Below are positions 8,024 through 17,191 of a stretch of 59,318 nt of DNA, piece after piece (within the stretch, counting starts at the first letter, position 1; each line of letters begins with the position of its first letter). The stretch is from a virus. The DNA lies in the IMG/VR virus record IMGVR_UViG_3300023174_000187, positions 1-59,318 of that record; one strand, given 5' to 3'. Below the pieces are notes generated by a model. It was not told the DNA's origin, made no database searches, and worked only from the letters and a program-made list of their open reading frames with translations. The position numbers and the translations under genes are program-made.

Positions 8024-8440
8024 ATGCCAACATTTCGTCATGGTAAATCAGCAGTATTCAAAATCGGTTCATCAGGTGCGCCAGGAACAGCGACAGCAAT
8101 TTCTGATTCCCTAACCGATGTAAGTTTTCCACGCTCAATTGAGACCGCGGAAACAAGTGCATTTGGCTCATCAGCAAAAACTTATGTTGTTGGTTTGACA
8201 GATGCAACAATCTCAATCTCAGGAACATTTGATGCAACTTATGATGCCCAGTTAGCAGGTTTGGCTGGCGTTGATGGAGTAGCGTTCGAGTATGGTCCCG
8301 CAGGTTCAACAAGCACATTTGTCAAGTACACAGGAACCTGCGTATTGACTTCATATGAAACATCAGCGTCAATCGGTGATGTAATCAAGTTCACAGCCGA
8401 GTTCCAGGTGACTGGTGCAATCACTCGCGGTACTTACTAA
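8024..8440 (+). CDS. Major tail (tube) protein, short paralogue
   Basis: 138 residues, the core tube fold without the C-terminal extension of the preceding gene. It opens with the same MPTFRHGK and ends after a KFTAEFQVTGAI strand. Either protein may be the main tube subunit. Two tandem genes suggest a mixed tube or a decorated subset of rings. Confidence 0.8.
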   Translation: MPTFRHGKSAVFKIGSSGAPGTATAISDSLTDVSFPRSIETAETSAFGSSAKTYVVGLTDATISISGTFDATYDAQLAGLAGVDGVAFEYGPAGSTSTFVKYTGTCVLTSYETSASIGDVIKFTAEFQVTGAITRGTY

Positions 8441-8499
8441 TAGCAAGTAAAATTCAATAAACCCAACCGAGTCCTAGAGACCTACAAGAAGGAGTTACC

Positions 8500-8883
8500 G
8501 TGTCCATTAGAGACCTTATCCTCACCAGCCAAGACATCCCAAGTGAAATTGTGGATGTTCCCGAATGGGGAGTAAAAATCGAAGTCCGTGGTATGACAGG
8601 TGCATCTCGCACCCGAATCATGGATTTAGCAGTTGGAAATGAAGGTTCGGTGAATCTTCAATTCGTTTACCCCGAGATTGTTATCGCAACAGCGTATGAC
8701 AGCGAAACTGGTGAGCAGATATTTGAACCTAATGACAAGGACACTCTCCTTGCTAAGTCAGCAATTGCAATTGACCGAATTGCATCGGTTGGTATGCGTC
8801 TATCAGGATTCACACAAGAATCAGCGGACGCAGCGGGAAAAGATTCCTCCGCAACGGCTACCGAAGATTCGTCTTTGAACTAG
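8500..8883 (+). CDS. Tail assembly chaperone, short product (lambda G-like)
   Basis: 127 residues, GTG start after SD AAGGAG. It lies between the tail-tube and tape-measure genes, as tail chaperones do. The protein is acidic with MTGASRTRIMDLAVG and a Ser/Ala-rich end. It contains a GGGAAAA slippery site near its end, so it is also the first part of the longer frameshift product. Confidence 0.85.
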   Translation: MSIRDLILTSQDIPSEIVDVPEWGVKIEVRGMTGASRTRIMDLAVGNEGSVNLQFVYPEIVIATAYDSETGEQIFEPNDKDTLLAKSAIAIDRIASVGMRLSGFTQESADAAGKDSSATATEDSSLN

Positions 8884-9026
8884 CAGAACGCTTAGGGAGG
8901 ACTGTCAGCGAATTACTTTATGGCAGTCCTTCCCACAAGCCTATTTCTGCCGAAGAATTGAACGAATGGGAATCGCTAGAGCGGTTGCGGGTCTTTGAAC
9001 AAGAACAAGCAATGAAGAAAAAATAG
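8500..9026 (+). CDS. Tail assembly chaperone, -1 frameshift fusion (lambda GT-like)
   Basis: GGGAAAA at 8835-8841 sits in phase as G GGA AAA. Slipping back one base there joins codons 1-114 to an open -1 frame of 61 codons ending in TAG at 9024-9026, 175 residues in all. The second part contains FELAERLGRTVSELLYG and ISAEELNEWESLERL, the usual shape of the T-like extension in actinophages. No start codon or gene explains this frame otherwise. Confidence 0.88.
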
Positions 9027-9036
9027 GAGGTGAAGC

Positions 9037-12000
9037 GTGGCAACTGTTGTTGATTTGTTAGCAAGGTTCCGCGCCGATACCTCGAATTTTAGTGCGGGAA
9101 TCCAAAAAGCCCGTACAGATATGTTGGCTTTTGAAAAATCCGCTTATGGCGGTGCAGGTAATATCGGAAAAGGTTTTGACGGGCTAAACAGCAAAAGTGT
9201 TGCTTTAGGTGCAGCAATTGGTACTGCTATCGGTCAAGTTGCAACACAAGCATTGTTGAAGGCTGGACAGGCTGCAAAATCATTTATTGTTGATAGCGTC
9301 AAAGGAGCATCAGACCTAAACGAATCCACAACAAAAACAGAAGCAATCTTTGAAGGTGCAACCGACACCATCATGAAGTTTGCTAGTGGAGCGGCTACAG
9401 CAATGGGTCAGTCTAAGCAACAGGCTTTAGACGCTGCTGGCACTTTTGGTATTTACGGTCGTTCGGCTGGTTTGTCAGGTCAAGCACTCGCTGATTTTGC
9501 TATGCAGCAAACAGCACTAGCATCAGATTTGGCTTCTTTCTATAACAAGAGTCCCGAAGAAGCGATTGTTGCTCTCGGGGCTGCTTTCCGCGGTCAAACA
9601 GAACCAGCCCGTGCTTTCGGTGTTCTTATGGACGATATGTCTATGAGAGCAGCAGCACTCAAATTGGGAATCATTTCAAGCACAAAAGAAGCATTGACTC
9701 CTCAAAATAAAGTTTTGGCTGCTAACGCTTTGATTATGGAACAGACAAAGGTTGCTCAAGGCGACTTTGCTAAAACATCCGCTGGTCTTGCTAACCAACA
9801 GCGTATTTTGGCAGCACAGTTGACTAACACTAAAACACAATTTGGTCAGGCTCTTTTGCCTACAGTTTTGTCAGTCGTAGGTGCTTTCAACACCCAAGTA
9901 CTGCCAGCGTTTACAGCAATGTCAGATAAATTCAAAACTCTTGTTTCAACAATTACAAGTCAGGTTGCTCCAGTTTTTGCTAATCTAAAAACAGTATTTT
10001 CAAATCTAATTACCGCAATAGGTCCAACAGTTTCAATGATTGGTGGATTGTTAGCAATTGCTTTTGTAACAGTTGTAAATGTAGCAAAACAATTCACATC
10101 GGTTTTGGCAAGCGTGACTGGTTTCTTGGCTAAAAACAAGGGAATTGTTATGGCTATTGCAGCGGGCTTCATCCTTCTTGGTGGTGCTATCGCTGGAGCG
10201 ACGCTTGCTTTCAAAATCCAAATGGCATTGACAAAAGCGTATGCGGTTGTGCAAGTATTGATGAATCTCGGAAACCTCGCAAGTATCGCTTCAACAAATA
10301 CGCTTGCAGCGTCAATGTTGGCTTTGAACGCAACACTCCGCGCTAATCCAATTGGTGCGATTGTGACAGTTATCGCGCTTTTGGTCGCTGGTCTCATTCT
10401 TGCGTGGAAAAAATCTCAAACATTCCGCGATGTAGTAGCAAAAGTTTTTGAAGTCGTTGCAAATGTTGTTTTCTTGGCTATCAAAGCAGTTCTTTCATAT
10501 ATGAAAATGATGGTCAATTTTTGGATGAGCGCAGCAGAACTTGTTCTCAAAGGCGCAGTCAAAATGTTTGGTTGGATTCCTGGAATCGGCGGAAAAGTAA
10601 AAGCGGCAGCAGCAGGTTTTGAAAAACTTCATGATGGGGTAAATGACACCTTTGATAAAGTTATCAAGGGCGCAGAAGGTATGAAAAATAAAGTAACCGC
10701 TGCCGTAAAAGGTGCAGCAAAAGCAGCGGGTAAATCAGGAGATGATGCTAAAACTAAGTCTAAAACCAAAACAAAAACAAAAAATAAAGTTACAGATGCG
10801 GTAGTTCCACCAAGTACAGAAGATTTGAAGGCTAAAGCAGATGAACTTCTCAAGACTCGCGGAGAAGGTGCAGCAAATATCGCAGGTATGCTCAAGTCAG
10901 TTCTTGGTCAACCAAATGATTTGCAAAAGGCTTTAGGTGGTGTTACTTCTACAGCGGACTCCATCATTTCATCTTATGAAAAAACAATGGATGCAGTTGG
11001 CTCTCGCTTGAAGGATATAAAAGGTCCTAAAAAAGATGCTTTGATGAAGTACTTGAACGATTCATACACTCAACTTTTGGCTTATGCTAAAAAGCGCGAT
11101 GAAGTTGCTAAAAAACTTGAAGCAGCACAAAAGAAACTTGAAGATGCGGTTGCGAAACGAGATGACTTCGCTGCTAACACCAAAAAGTCATTGTCAGATT
11201 TTGCTACAGCAGCAGGAATCCTTTCTAAAGAAGATGCAGTAGCGGTTGTAAATATTGTAAAAACTGCAACTGGATATATGTTGACTCAGGCTAAAGGTGG
11301 CACAAGTGTAGTTGACGGAATTACAACTCAACTAAAAGCCCGACTTGAACAAATCACTACATTCTCAAAAAACATAAAGAAATTGTTGGCTAATGGTCTA
11401 AATAAAACTTATGTTGAACAACTATTGACCGCAGGTCCCGAAGCAGCGGGCGCAACAGCAGCAGCCCTTGTTGATGCAAGTAAAACACAAATTGGTGAAA
11501 TCAATGGCTTGTACACAGATATAGCAAAAGTTTCCGATTCATTCGGAACACAAATGGGCGAATCTATGTACGGAGCAGCAGTAAAATCGGCTCAAGGTTT
11601 AGTTGATGGTTACCAAGCGCAATATGACGCAATTGTTGCAGCAATGGACCAAATTGCAGCAGGAATTACAGCGGTTCTTGAACCTCTTGGTAAAGAAGGT
11701 AAGGCATTGGGCGACGCAATGACTCAAGGCTTGCTCGACTCTATTGACGCAGCAATTCCAGGACTTGTAGCAAAAGCAAAAGAACTTGCGGATAAAGTAG
11801 CGGCAGCAATGAAGGTTGTTGTTCCAAGTGGAAATACAACTACAGATACATCTAAGAAACCAGTTGTAGTTCCTAAAACGGGAACAGGGACAACAAATAC
11901 AACCACACTTGCAGGAATTATGTCCGCTAGTTATATGGCTCCATATTCCAAGCCAGCACCAGTTCCAGTTCCAGTTCCTAAGGCTAAAACTGACCGTGAA

Positions 12001-12180
12001 ATGGATGCTTATTTGAGTTCTATTGGTTCAAAATATGCTCCTCAAATAACAAATGTTGCAAAGGGAGCAGTTGACATTACTATCAGCGGTGCAGATTCAG
12101 CAAAATTAGATGAAGAATTGTTAGGCGATGTAATGAATCGTAAACTACTTGAGGCTCTCAATGGAAGAAGGAATGGCTAA
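9037..12180 (+). CDS. Tape measure protein
   Basis: 1047 residues, the longest gene, directly after the chaperones with SD AGGAGG and a GTG start. Ala/Lys-rich helices, an N-terminal ARFRADTSNFSAGIQKA typical of tape measures, hydrophobic stretches around residues 335-460 (including AIVTVIALLVAGLILAW), a Lys/Thr-rich linker near 575, and Pro/Val repeats near 975. It sets tail length and may assist DNA entry through the membrane. Confidence 0.95.
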   Translation: MATVVDLLARFRADTSNFSAGIQKARTDMLAFEKSAYGGAGNIGKGFDGLNSKSVALGAAIGTAIGQVATQALLKAGQAAKSFIVDSVKGASDLNESTTKTEAIFEGATDTIMKFASGAATAMGQSKQQALDAAGTFGIYGRSAGLSGQALADFAMQQTALASDLASFYNKSPEEAIVALGAAFRGQTEPARAFGVLMDDMSMRAAALKLGIISSTKEALTPQNKVLAANALIMEQTKVAQGDFAKTSAGLANQQRILAAQLTNTKTQFGQALLPTVLSVVGAFNTQVLPAFTAMSDKFKTLVSTITSQVAPVFANLKTVFSNLITAIGPTVSMIGGLLAIAFVTVVNVAKQFTSVLASVTGFLAKNKGIVMAIAAGFILLGGAIAGATLAFKIQMALTKAYAVVQVLMNLGNLASIASTNTLAASMLALNATLRANPIGAIVTVIALLVAGLILAWKKSQTFRDVVAKVFEVVANVVFLAIKAVLSYMKMMVNFWMSAAELVLKGAVKMFGWIPGIGGKVKAAAAGFEKLHDGVNDTFDKVIKGAEGMKNKVTAAVKGAAKAAGKSGDDAKTKSKTKTKTKNKVTDAVVPPSTEDLKAKADELLKTRGEGAANIAGMLKSVLGQPNDLQKALGGVTSTADSIISSYEKTMDAVGSRLKDIKGPKKDALMKYLNDSYTQLLAYAKKRDEVAKKLEAAQKKLEDAVAKRDDFAANTKKSLSDFATAAGILSKEDAVAVVNIVKTATGYMLTQAKGGTSVVDGITTQLKARLEQITTFSKNIKKLLANGLNKTYVEQLLTAGPEAAGATAAALVDASKTQIGEINGLYTDIAKVSDSFGTQMGESMYGAAVKSAQGLVDGYQAQYDAIVAAMDQIAAGITAVLEPLGKEGKALGDAMTQGLLDSIDAAIPGLVAKAKELADKVAAAMKVVVPSGNTTTDTSKKPVVVPKTGTGTTNTTTLAGIMSASYMAPYSKPAPVPVPVPKAKTDREMDAYLSSIGSKYAPQITNVAKGAVDITISGADSAKLDEELLGDVMNRKLLEALNGRRNG

Positions 12181-13697
12181 TGGCGGTCACAACAGTTGTT
12201 CCCGATAGTTTAGCCTCAGGTACATCTTTTACAATCTTTGGTGGTGCGGGTTCAATAAATGCAGCACTTAGCGATGCTTCTGACAGCACTTATATTTCTA
12301 AGACATCCTCGGTTGTTGGTCAAGCGTCAGCATTGTTAGATTTTGGTACTACAACAATCACCTCTACTCAACAGGTCAAGCGCGTTCGTGTTCGCGCTCG
12401 CCTTTCAACTCCGACAGCAAATGGTCGAATCAATGTTTATCTTGGCTCAAGAATTAGTAATCAAAACTATTTTCATTCAGCGTTGACAGCCCGAGGTCTT
12501 TTGACCATTCAAACTCTCGTAGGTCCGTGGCAGACATCTGCTCCAAACGGTTCATCTTGGACTCAAGCAGCAATCAATGGTTTGCGCGTAAAGGTAACCG
12601 AGTATGGTGATTCATCGGATATTGGTCTTGTTTACGAACTTTTTGTAGATGTTGATATTGTCAACCAGCCTTCTGTAACCGTTTCTTCCCCAACGGGTTC
12701 AATTAGTGCTACAACTTCGCCCGATGTTATTTGGTCATATACCGATTCAGACCTTGAAACTCAGTCTTACTATCAAATCAAGGTATTTACGGCAGCGCAA
12801 TATGGTGCAGCAGGATTTTCAGCGTCAACCGCAACAGCAACATATGATTCAGGTCAAATTGCTTCATCCGATTCAACAGCGGTAGTTGGAACCTTGTTGT
12901 TGTCAGGTGTTTACCGCGCATATGTTCGTGTAGCAAAAACAGTAAACGGCTCTCCATTTTTTAGCGCATATGCTTATTCCGATTTTACAATTTCTCCAGC
13001 CTCAGTTCCAACAGTCCCGACTTTGGCAGCATCTTGGTCGTCAAGTTTGAGCAAAGCCTCTTTTACAATCACAGGTGCTATACCAACAGGTTTTGCAAGT
13101 CAATACTTCCAAGTTCAAAGAAGTGATGACGCAGGTGTTACTTATTCAAATATTAGAAACGCTTCTGCAATCACTCCCAATGCCAGTTATGTTGGTACAG
13201 CGGAAGATTACGAAGCACCTAGAGGGTCAACGGTTTTGTATCGCGCTCGCGCAGTTGGTGTGACATCAGGTTCAGTTGAAATCCCTTCTGCTTATGGAAC
13301 CGTGCAACAAGTATTGATTACAAACGATTCAACATGGTGGTTCAAGGCTATTGCCAACAGTGCGTATAACATCGGAAGCGTCCGTGTTTTGAAACAAATT
13401 GATGTAACAATTGAAGAACCGAATACTGTATTTCGTCCGCTTGGAGCAACTCGTCCAATTGTTGTTGCAGGTCCATTACAAGGCGAAGATGGCAGTTACA
13501 GTATTTTGACCGTAACAGCAGCGGAATACACCGCATTGTCTCCAATCTTGAATTATCAAGGTACTTTGTTGGTTCAAGACCCGTTCGGTAATCAAAAGTA
13601 CATCCGAATCACTTCACGCCAGTATTCAGCGGAAACAATCAATGGTGTAATTCAAAGAACATTCTCTGTTGGATATGTACAAGTAAGTAGCACATAA
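12180..13697 (+). CDS. Distal/minor tail protein with fibronectin-like repeats
   Basis: 505 residues. The N-terminal ~165 residues are a beta-rich domain. Residues ~165-375 hold two fibronectin-type modules (SVTVSSPTGSISATTSPDVIWSYTD and VPTVPTLAASWSSS). The C-terminal region (TIEEPNTVFRPLGATRPIVVAGPLQGEDGS) looks like a distal-tail domain. Follows the tape measure with a one-base overlap. Confidence 0.75.
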   Translation: MAVTTVVPDSLASGTSFTIFGGAGSINAALSDASDSTYISKTSSVVGQASALLDFGTTTITSTQQVKRVRVRARLSTPTANGRINVYLGSRISNQNYFHSALTARGLLTIQTLVGPWQTSAPNGSSWTQAAINGLRVKVTEYGDSSDIGLVYELFVDVDIVNQPSVTVSSPTGSISATTSPDVIWSYTDSDLETQSYYQIKVFTAAQYGAAGFSASTATATYDSGQIASSDSTAVVGTLLLSGVYRAYVRVAKTVNGSPFFSAYAYSDFTISPASVPTVPTLAASWSSSLSKASFTITGAIPTGFASQYFQVQRSDDAGVTYSNIRNASAITPNASYVGTAEDYEAPRGSTVLYRARAVGVTSGSVEIPSAYGTVQQVLITNDSTWWFKAIANSAYNIGSVRVLKQIDVTIEEPNTVFRPLGATRPIVVAGPLQGEDGSYSILTVTAAEYTALSPILNYQGTLLVQDPFGNQKYIRITSRQYSAETINGVIQRTFSVGYVQVSST

Positions 13698-14842
13698 TGT
13701 ACCCAGCAAGCGCAGCCCTAAAAGCAGCAATTCTTACCGACCATATTGTTATTGCAAAAGCAGAAATTTGGTCATCTGACCAAAAGTTGACCACTTTGAA
13801 CATTGATTCAGGCTCAGTATCAATCAATGCCAAAAACTCAACCCGTAGAAATTGCAGCGTAAAACTTGTAACAGATAGAACAACCGCCAATCTTGTGCCA
13901 AAAAGCGACTTTGATTACCTATCCCCGTATGGAAATGAATTGCGCTTGTTTAGAGGAGTTCAATTCAAAGATGGAACAACCGAATATGTTCCTTTGGGCG
14001 TTTTTGTTATGACCACAGTTGATATATCGGACACCAATGAAGGCGTTAGTATTTCAATTCAAGGTGAAGATAGGTCAATTATTGTTTCCCGCGCTAAATG
14101 GTTAGAACCGTATCAAATGGCAAGTACCACTCTTGAAGCAGCAATTTTAGCAATGTTGAAAACTCGTTATGCGGATGTTCAAACAAGTTTTCCGACTACC
14201 AATATAACTATTGGTCAAATTGTTTTAGGAAATGACCAAGATAACGACCCGTGGAAAGACGCGGTTCAATTATGCGAATTAGTTGGATATGATTTGTATT
14301 TCAACGCAGACGGTGTTGTTGTTATGAACCAATTTCCAACTCTTGATGGTTCTGTTGTAGTCAAAAAATTCTCAGAAACAGATGGAACAACAATTACAAG
14401 TTTGAATAGAACAATTTCAACAAAAGAAACCTACAATGGAATTATTTATATTGTTGAAGGTACTCAGGTAGCAAGTCCAATTCGCGTCACCATTTGGGAC
14501 GAAGATAGCACTAGCCCAACCTACCGATTTGGTGCATTTGGACAAGTTCCAAAAGTTGTAAAAACAAACTTAGTTAGTACTGTCAATCAGGCAACAACAG
14601 CAGCAAAACTTTTGCTAAATACTTATATTGGTGCGCAAGAAACGATTAGATTTGATGGAATTGTTGACCCAACTCTCGAAGCACAAGATGTTGTTTATGT
14701 AAAATCAATTGGTTCATATGTTGACCGATTAGTTATTATTGATTCAATTACAATCCCTTTATCCCCAAATGAAGTTATGACAGCAGATGCTCGAATCGTT
14801 CGTGTAATCTCTGCTGGTGAGACGATTGTTGTAGGTGTGTAA
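13697..14842 (+). CDS. Tail protein, DUF5047-like (baseplate hub region)
   Basis: 381 residues. The start, MYPASAALKAAILTDHIVIAKAEIWSSDQ, and the middle, GVFVMTTVDISDTNEGVSISIQGEDRS, match the DUF5047 family found downstream of tape measures in actinophages; such proteins form the tail-tip hub. One-base overlap with the previous gene. Confidence 0.75.
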   Translation: MYPASAALKAAILTDHIVIAKAEIWSSDQKLTTLNIDSGSVSINAKNSTRRNCSVKLVTDRTTANLVPKSDFDYLSPYGNELRLFRGVQFKDGTTEYVPLGVFVMTTVDISDTNEGVSISIQGEDRSIIVSRAKWLEPYQMASTTLEAAILAMLKTRYADVQTSFPTTNITIGQIVLGNDQDNDPWKDAVQLCELVGYDLYFNADGVVVMNQFPTLDGSVVVKKFSETDGTTITSLNRTISTKETYNGIIYIVEGTQVASPIRVTIWDEDSTSPTYRFGAFGQVPKVVKTNLVSTVNQATTAAKLLLNTYIGAQETIRFDGIVDPTLEAQDVVYVKSIGSYVDRLVIIDSITIPLSPNEVMTADARIVRVISAGETIVVGV

Positions 14843-15072
14843 TGGACTTGAATGACATTATTTTCAAATTTACCGACCAAAAACAAGGTTTGCAGTTGCG
14901 TCAAGGTGTTGTAACAGCGACGGCAGCGGGTAGTTGTTCTGTAGCAATATCGGGTTCGACTACTTCAATTACATTGGTAAAATATCTTGCTAGTTACACT
15001 CCAACAAACAACGATAAAGTTTTCATGCTAATTGACGGAAAAGATGTTCTTATATTGGGCAAGTTGGGTTAG
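14842..15072 (+). CDS. Small tail-tip protein
   Basis: 76 residues, beta-rich, one-base overlap with the hub gene. GVVTATAAGSCSVAISGSTTSITLVKYLASYTPTNNDKVFMLIDGKDVLILGKLG has the shape of an OB-fold-like hub accessory seen after tail-hub genes in actinophages. No enzymatic motif. Confidence 0.65.
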   Translation: MDLNDIIFKFTDQKQGLQLRQGVVTATAAGSCSVAISGSTTSITLVKYLASYTPTNNDKVFMLIDGKDVLILGKLG

Positions 15073-15097
15073 GTTTTTGCCCTTTAGCATTTAGACT
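15069..15097 (+). promoter_or_regulatory. Candidate promoter for the lysis genes
   Basis: TTAGGT (15069-15074), 17 bases, TAGACT (15092-15097), then six bases to the ATG at 15104 with no SD. This spacing predicts a leaderless transcript starting at or beside the ATG. The -35 overlaps the end of the preceding gene. Confidence 0.5.
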
Positions 15098-15103
15098 TTA
15101 GAC

Positions 15104-15400
15104 ATGACTTTTGCCGAATATACTCAAATTATCGGCGCAACCACAGGTGCATTTTTAGGTGTGGTGGCGGTCATGAGCCGTCTTATATGGAGACCCATGA
15201 AAAATAACATCAAACGAGACATTGAAACGATGCTCGATGAGCGTCTAGGACCAATAGAAAAAGCCACGGCGCAGTTGCTAACCAATGGTGGGTCACATTT
15301 GGCTGATAAAGTAATACGACTGGAAGAACGCCAGTCAGGAATTGCCACAAGGCTTGATGATATTTTTGATATGGTCAAGGCAATGGCTATAAAGGAGTAA
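15104..15400 (+). CDS. DUF2746-like membrane protein (lysis module)
   Basis: 98 residues. One N-terminal membrane segment (IIGATTGAFLGVVAVMSRLIW) followed by a charged helical region (MLDERLGPIEKATAQLL, KVIRLEERQSGIATRLDDIFDMVKAM) that should form a coiled coil. This layout fits DUF2746 proteins found beside holins in actinophages. Probably affects membrane timing of lysis. Confidence 0.65.
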   Translation: MTFAEYTQIIGATTGAFLGVVAVMSRLIWRPMKNNIKRDIETMLDERLGPIEKATAQLLTNGGSHLADKVIRLEERQSGIATRLDDIFDMVKAMAIKE

Positions 15401-15402
15401 TC

Positions 15403-15708
15403 ATGGATGCAAAAAATTTACAAATGCTCAAGTCGTATGGTCGCCATCTTCTCGGAGCAATCATTACAGCAGTTGTTGTTGTAGGTAACGGAAAGTCTCC
15501 AATTTCATTTACAGCAGACCAATGGGTCGAAATTCTAAACGCAGCGTGGGTGGCAGGTATCCCAGTTGCATTGCGTTATTTCAATAAGAAAGACCCTGCA
15601 TTTGGAAAAATCGCAAAAGATGTTGCAGAAGTCACAAAATTAGAGTTAGAAAAGCAAGTTCGTAAAACAGTAAAGAAGAAAGCAGCACCAGCAAAGAAAA
15701 AGCCTTAG
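15403..15708 (+). CDS. Holin
   Basis: 101 residues. Two hydrophobic stretches (HLLGAIITAVVVVGNG and WVEILNAAWVAGIPVALRYF) and a very basic tail (KKKAAPAKKKP), as expected of small phage holins. It is the last gene before a strong terminator. The CHAP endolysin lies apart at 26275-26787. Confidence 0.8.
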   Translation: MDAKNLQMLKSYGRHLLGAIITAVVVVGNGKSPISFTADQWVEILNAAWVAGIPVALRYFNKKDPAFGKIAKDVAEVTKLELEKQVRKTVKKKAAPAKKKP

Positions 15709-15726
15709 TCCAATCCGTCACAAAGC

Positions 15727-15760
15727 AAAAGCCTCCTTGACCGAAATCTTGGAGGCTTTT
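15727..15760 (+). terminator. Rho-independent terminator ending the tail/lysis operon
   Basis: AAAAGCCTCC (15727-15736) and GGAGGCTTTT (15751-15760) form a perfect 10-bp stem with a 14-base loop. The symmetrical A/T ends mean it could act on both strands. Confidence 0.9.
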
Positions 15761-15827
15761 GTGTTCTCAAACCAGGGAGGCTATTTGAACAAGGCAATTG
15801 AAGCGCAACGCCGTCAAAAAGTCAATA

Positions 15828-15878
15828 TTGACCGAATGGCGTTTCTGTTATATGTTTTGTCACCCCTCATCCGAGGGG
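15828..15878 (+). promoter_or_regulatory. Promoter with 5' leader hairpin for the replication operon
   Basis: TTGACC (15828-15833), 17 bases, TATGTT (15851-15856). The predicted start near 15863 coincides with a hairpin CCCCTC-ATCC-GAGGGG (15863-15878). SD AGGGAGA follows, and ATG at 15897. Promoter, 5' hairpin, then SD is the same plan as the early-region cassettes. Confidence 0.7.
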
Positions 15879-15896
15879 CTTATACAGGGAGATAAA

Positions 15897-16448
15897 ATGG
15901 CTTTTGACCTTTCACAATACGAATTAGTTGAAGATAGAATTCGCGCCTTTTGGGAAAAGTACCCAAATGGTCGCTTGATTACAGATGTAAAATTCCACAC
16001 TCGCGATAATGGTGCAATTGTTTGGACTTGTTACTCAATGTTGTTTATTGACAAAGAAGATGCGCGTCCAACTACGACGGGTTTTGCTATGGAAGTTGAA
16101 GGTTCAACTAATGTCAATAAATACAGCGCAGCGGAAAATTGTGAGACTTCTAGCCTCGGTCGCTGTTTAGCCAATTTCTTGTTTGCAGCAAAAGGCAAGA
16201 GAGCCTCAGAATCCGAAATGAAAAAGGTCAAGCGAATGACCGATGAAGAAAAAGCACCAAAAGTTCCAGTTGTGTATCAGGACGCAAAACCATTCTTTGA
16301 CGCTCTTGAAGTAAGCGACACGATTGAAAGTCTCGAAGTCGTTCGCAACAAAATCACCGAGAATCGTGCAAAACTCGCGCCCGCAGATTTAGACGCACTG
16401 CGCAATGTTTATGACGCGAGAAAGGTTGCTATTGAAGCCACGCTATGA
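15897..16448 (+). CDS. Erf-like single-strand annealing protein
   Basis: 183 residues from the ATG that follows SD AGGGAGA; a longer upstream reading crosses the promoter and is unlikely. The segment SAAENCETSSLGRCLANFLFAAKG corresponds to the ETSAIGRALA signature of the Erf/SSAP family that anneals single strands in phage recombination. The C-terminal third is charged and helical. First gene of the replication operon. Confidence 0.65.
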   Translation: MAFDLSQYELVEDRIRAFWEKYPNGRLITDVKFHTRDNGAIVWTCYSMLFIDKEDARPTTTGFAMEVEGSTNVNKYSAAENCETSSLGRCLANFLFAAKGKRASESEMKKVKRMTDEEKAPKVPVVYQDAKPFFDALEVSDTIESLEVVRNKITENRAKLAPADLDALRNVYDARKVAIEATL

Positions 16449-17191
16449 GTATCCGACTTATGACGCAAGTATGGGAGTTAGACCTTCCTCTTGCGGATAA
16501 GATGGTGCTTCTTGTTATTGCCGACCATGCTTCTGATGACGGCACTAATAGTTATCCATCTGTAGGGACTATTGCTAGAAAGTCCTCCATGTCCTCAAGA
16601 AATGTTCAACGGTGTTTGTCGCGCCTTGAAGGTCAAGGCTTGATTTCTGTTGCTAGGCAACAAGGTGGTCCCGCTTACTATGACCCGAGCAGGAGACCTA
16701 ATGCCTACACAATAAACGGGGCGACATTCAGTCACCTCACTATTGAACGGGGTGACCCACAGTCATCCCGCGGGGCGACAATAGAGACAGCACCCCCTGA
16801 CGGTATGTCACCCAAACCATCAATAGAACCATTAGTAGAACCATCCATTATTAGTGTCCCCAACAAGTATTCAGAAATTTGGGGAACAGCGGAAGATTTG
16901 GCGAATTACCTTGCGGACAAAATCGAAGGCAATGGTTCAAAGCGTCCATCCGTAACACATGATTGGATTCTTACTATGGCGCGGTTGGTGGATATTGACC
17001 AGCGGACTCCCGAACAGGTTCGCAGTGCAGTTGATTGGTGTCAAGCGGACGACTTTTGGGCGGGGAATATCCTCAGTCCGATGGCACTCCGAAAACAGTA
17101 CGAAAGGTTGCGATTACAAGCGACCCGAAAGAAAAAAGGCAAAACAGGCGTATCCGCCGTCATGGACTATTTATCGGAGGTGCAGGAATGA
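16445..17191 (+). CDS. DnaD-like replication initiator with winged helix
   Basis: 248 residues, four-base overlap with the Erf-like gene. Residues ~10-85 are an HTH_36-type winged helix (LADKMVLLVIADHASDDG, SYPSVGTIARKSSMSSRNVQRCL). The C-terminal ~100 residues (THDWILTMARLVDIDQRTPEQVRSAVDWCQADDFWAGNILSPMALRKQYERL) match phage replisome-organiser C-termini. It probably binds the origin; the operon context with a helicase loader supports this. Confidence 0.8.
   Translation: MSIRLMTQVWELDLPLADKMVLLVIADHASDDGTNSYPSVGTIARKSSMSSRNVQRCLSRLEGQGLISVARQQGGPAYYDPSRRPNAYTINGATFSHLTIERGDPQSSRGATIETAPPDGMSPKPSIEPLVEPSIISVPNKYSEIWGTAEDLANYLADKIEGNGSKRPSVTHDWILTMARLVDIDQRTPEQVRSAVDWCQADDFWAGNILSPMALRKQYERLRLQATRKKKGKTGVSAVMDYLSEVQE

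Noticed and set aside
6995-8482. Shared CGAGTCCTA(A)GAGACC at 6995 and 8468 as an operator
   Set aside because: Only two copies, no symmetry and no promoter next to them; could be chance or a trace of duplication around the tail-tube genes.
9960-10397. 145-residue reverse ORF inside the tape measure
   Set aside because: It mirrors the Ala-rich codons of the tape measure, has no SD and no recognisable motif.
15785-15895. 36-residue TTG frame after AGGGAGG (15774-15780)
   Set aside because: It lies between a strong terminator and the next gene and contains that gene's promoter and leader hairpin, so it is unlikely to be transcribed through; the SD may be a relic of a cassette.
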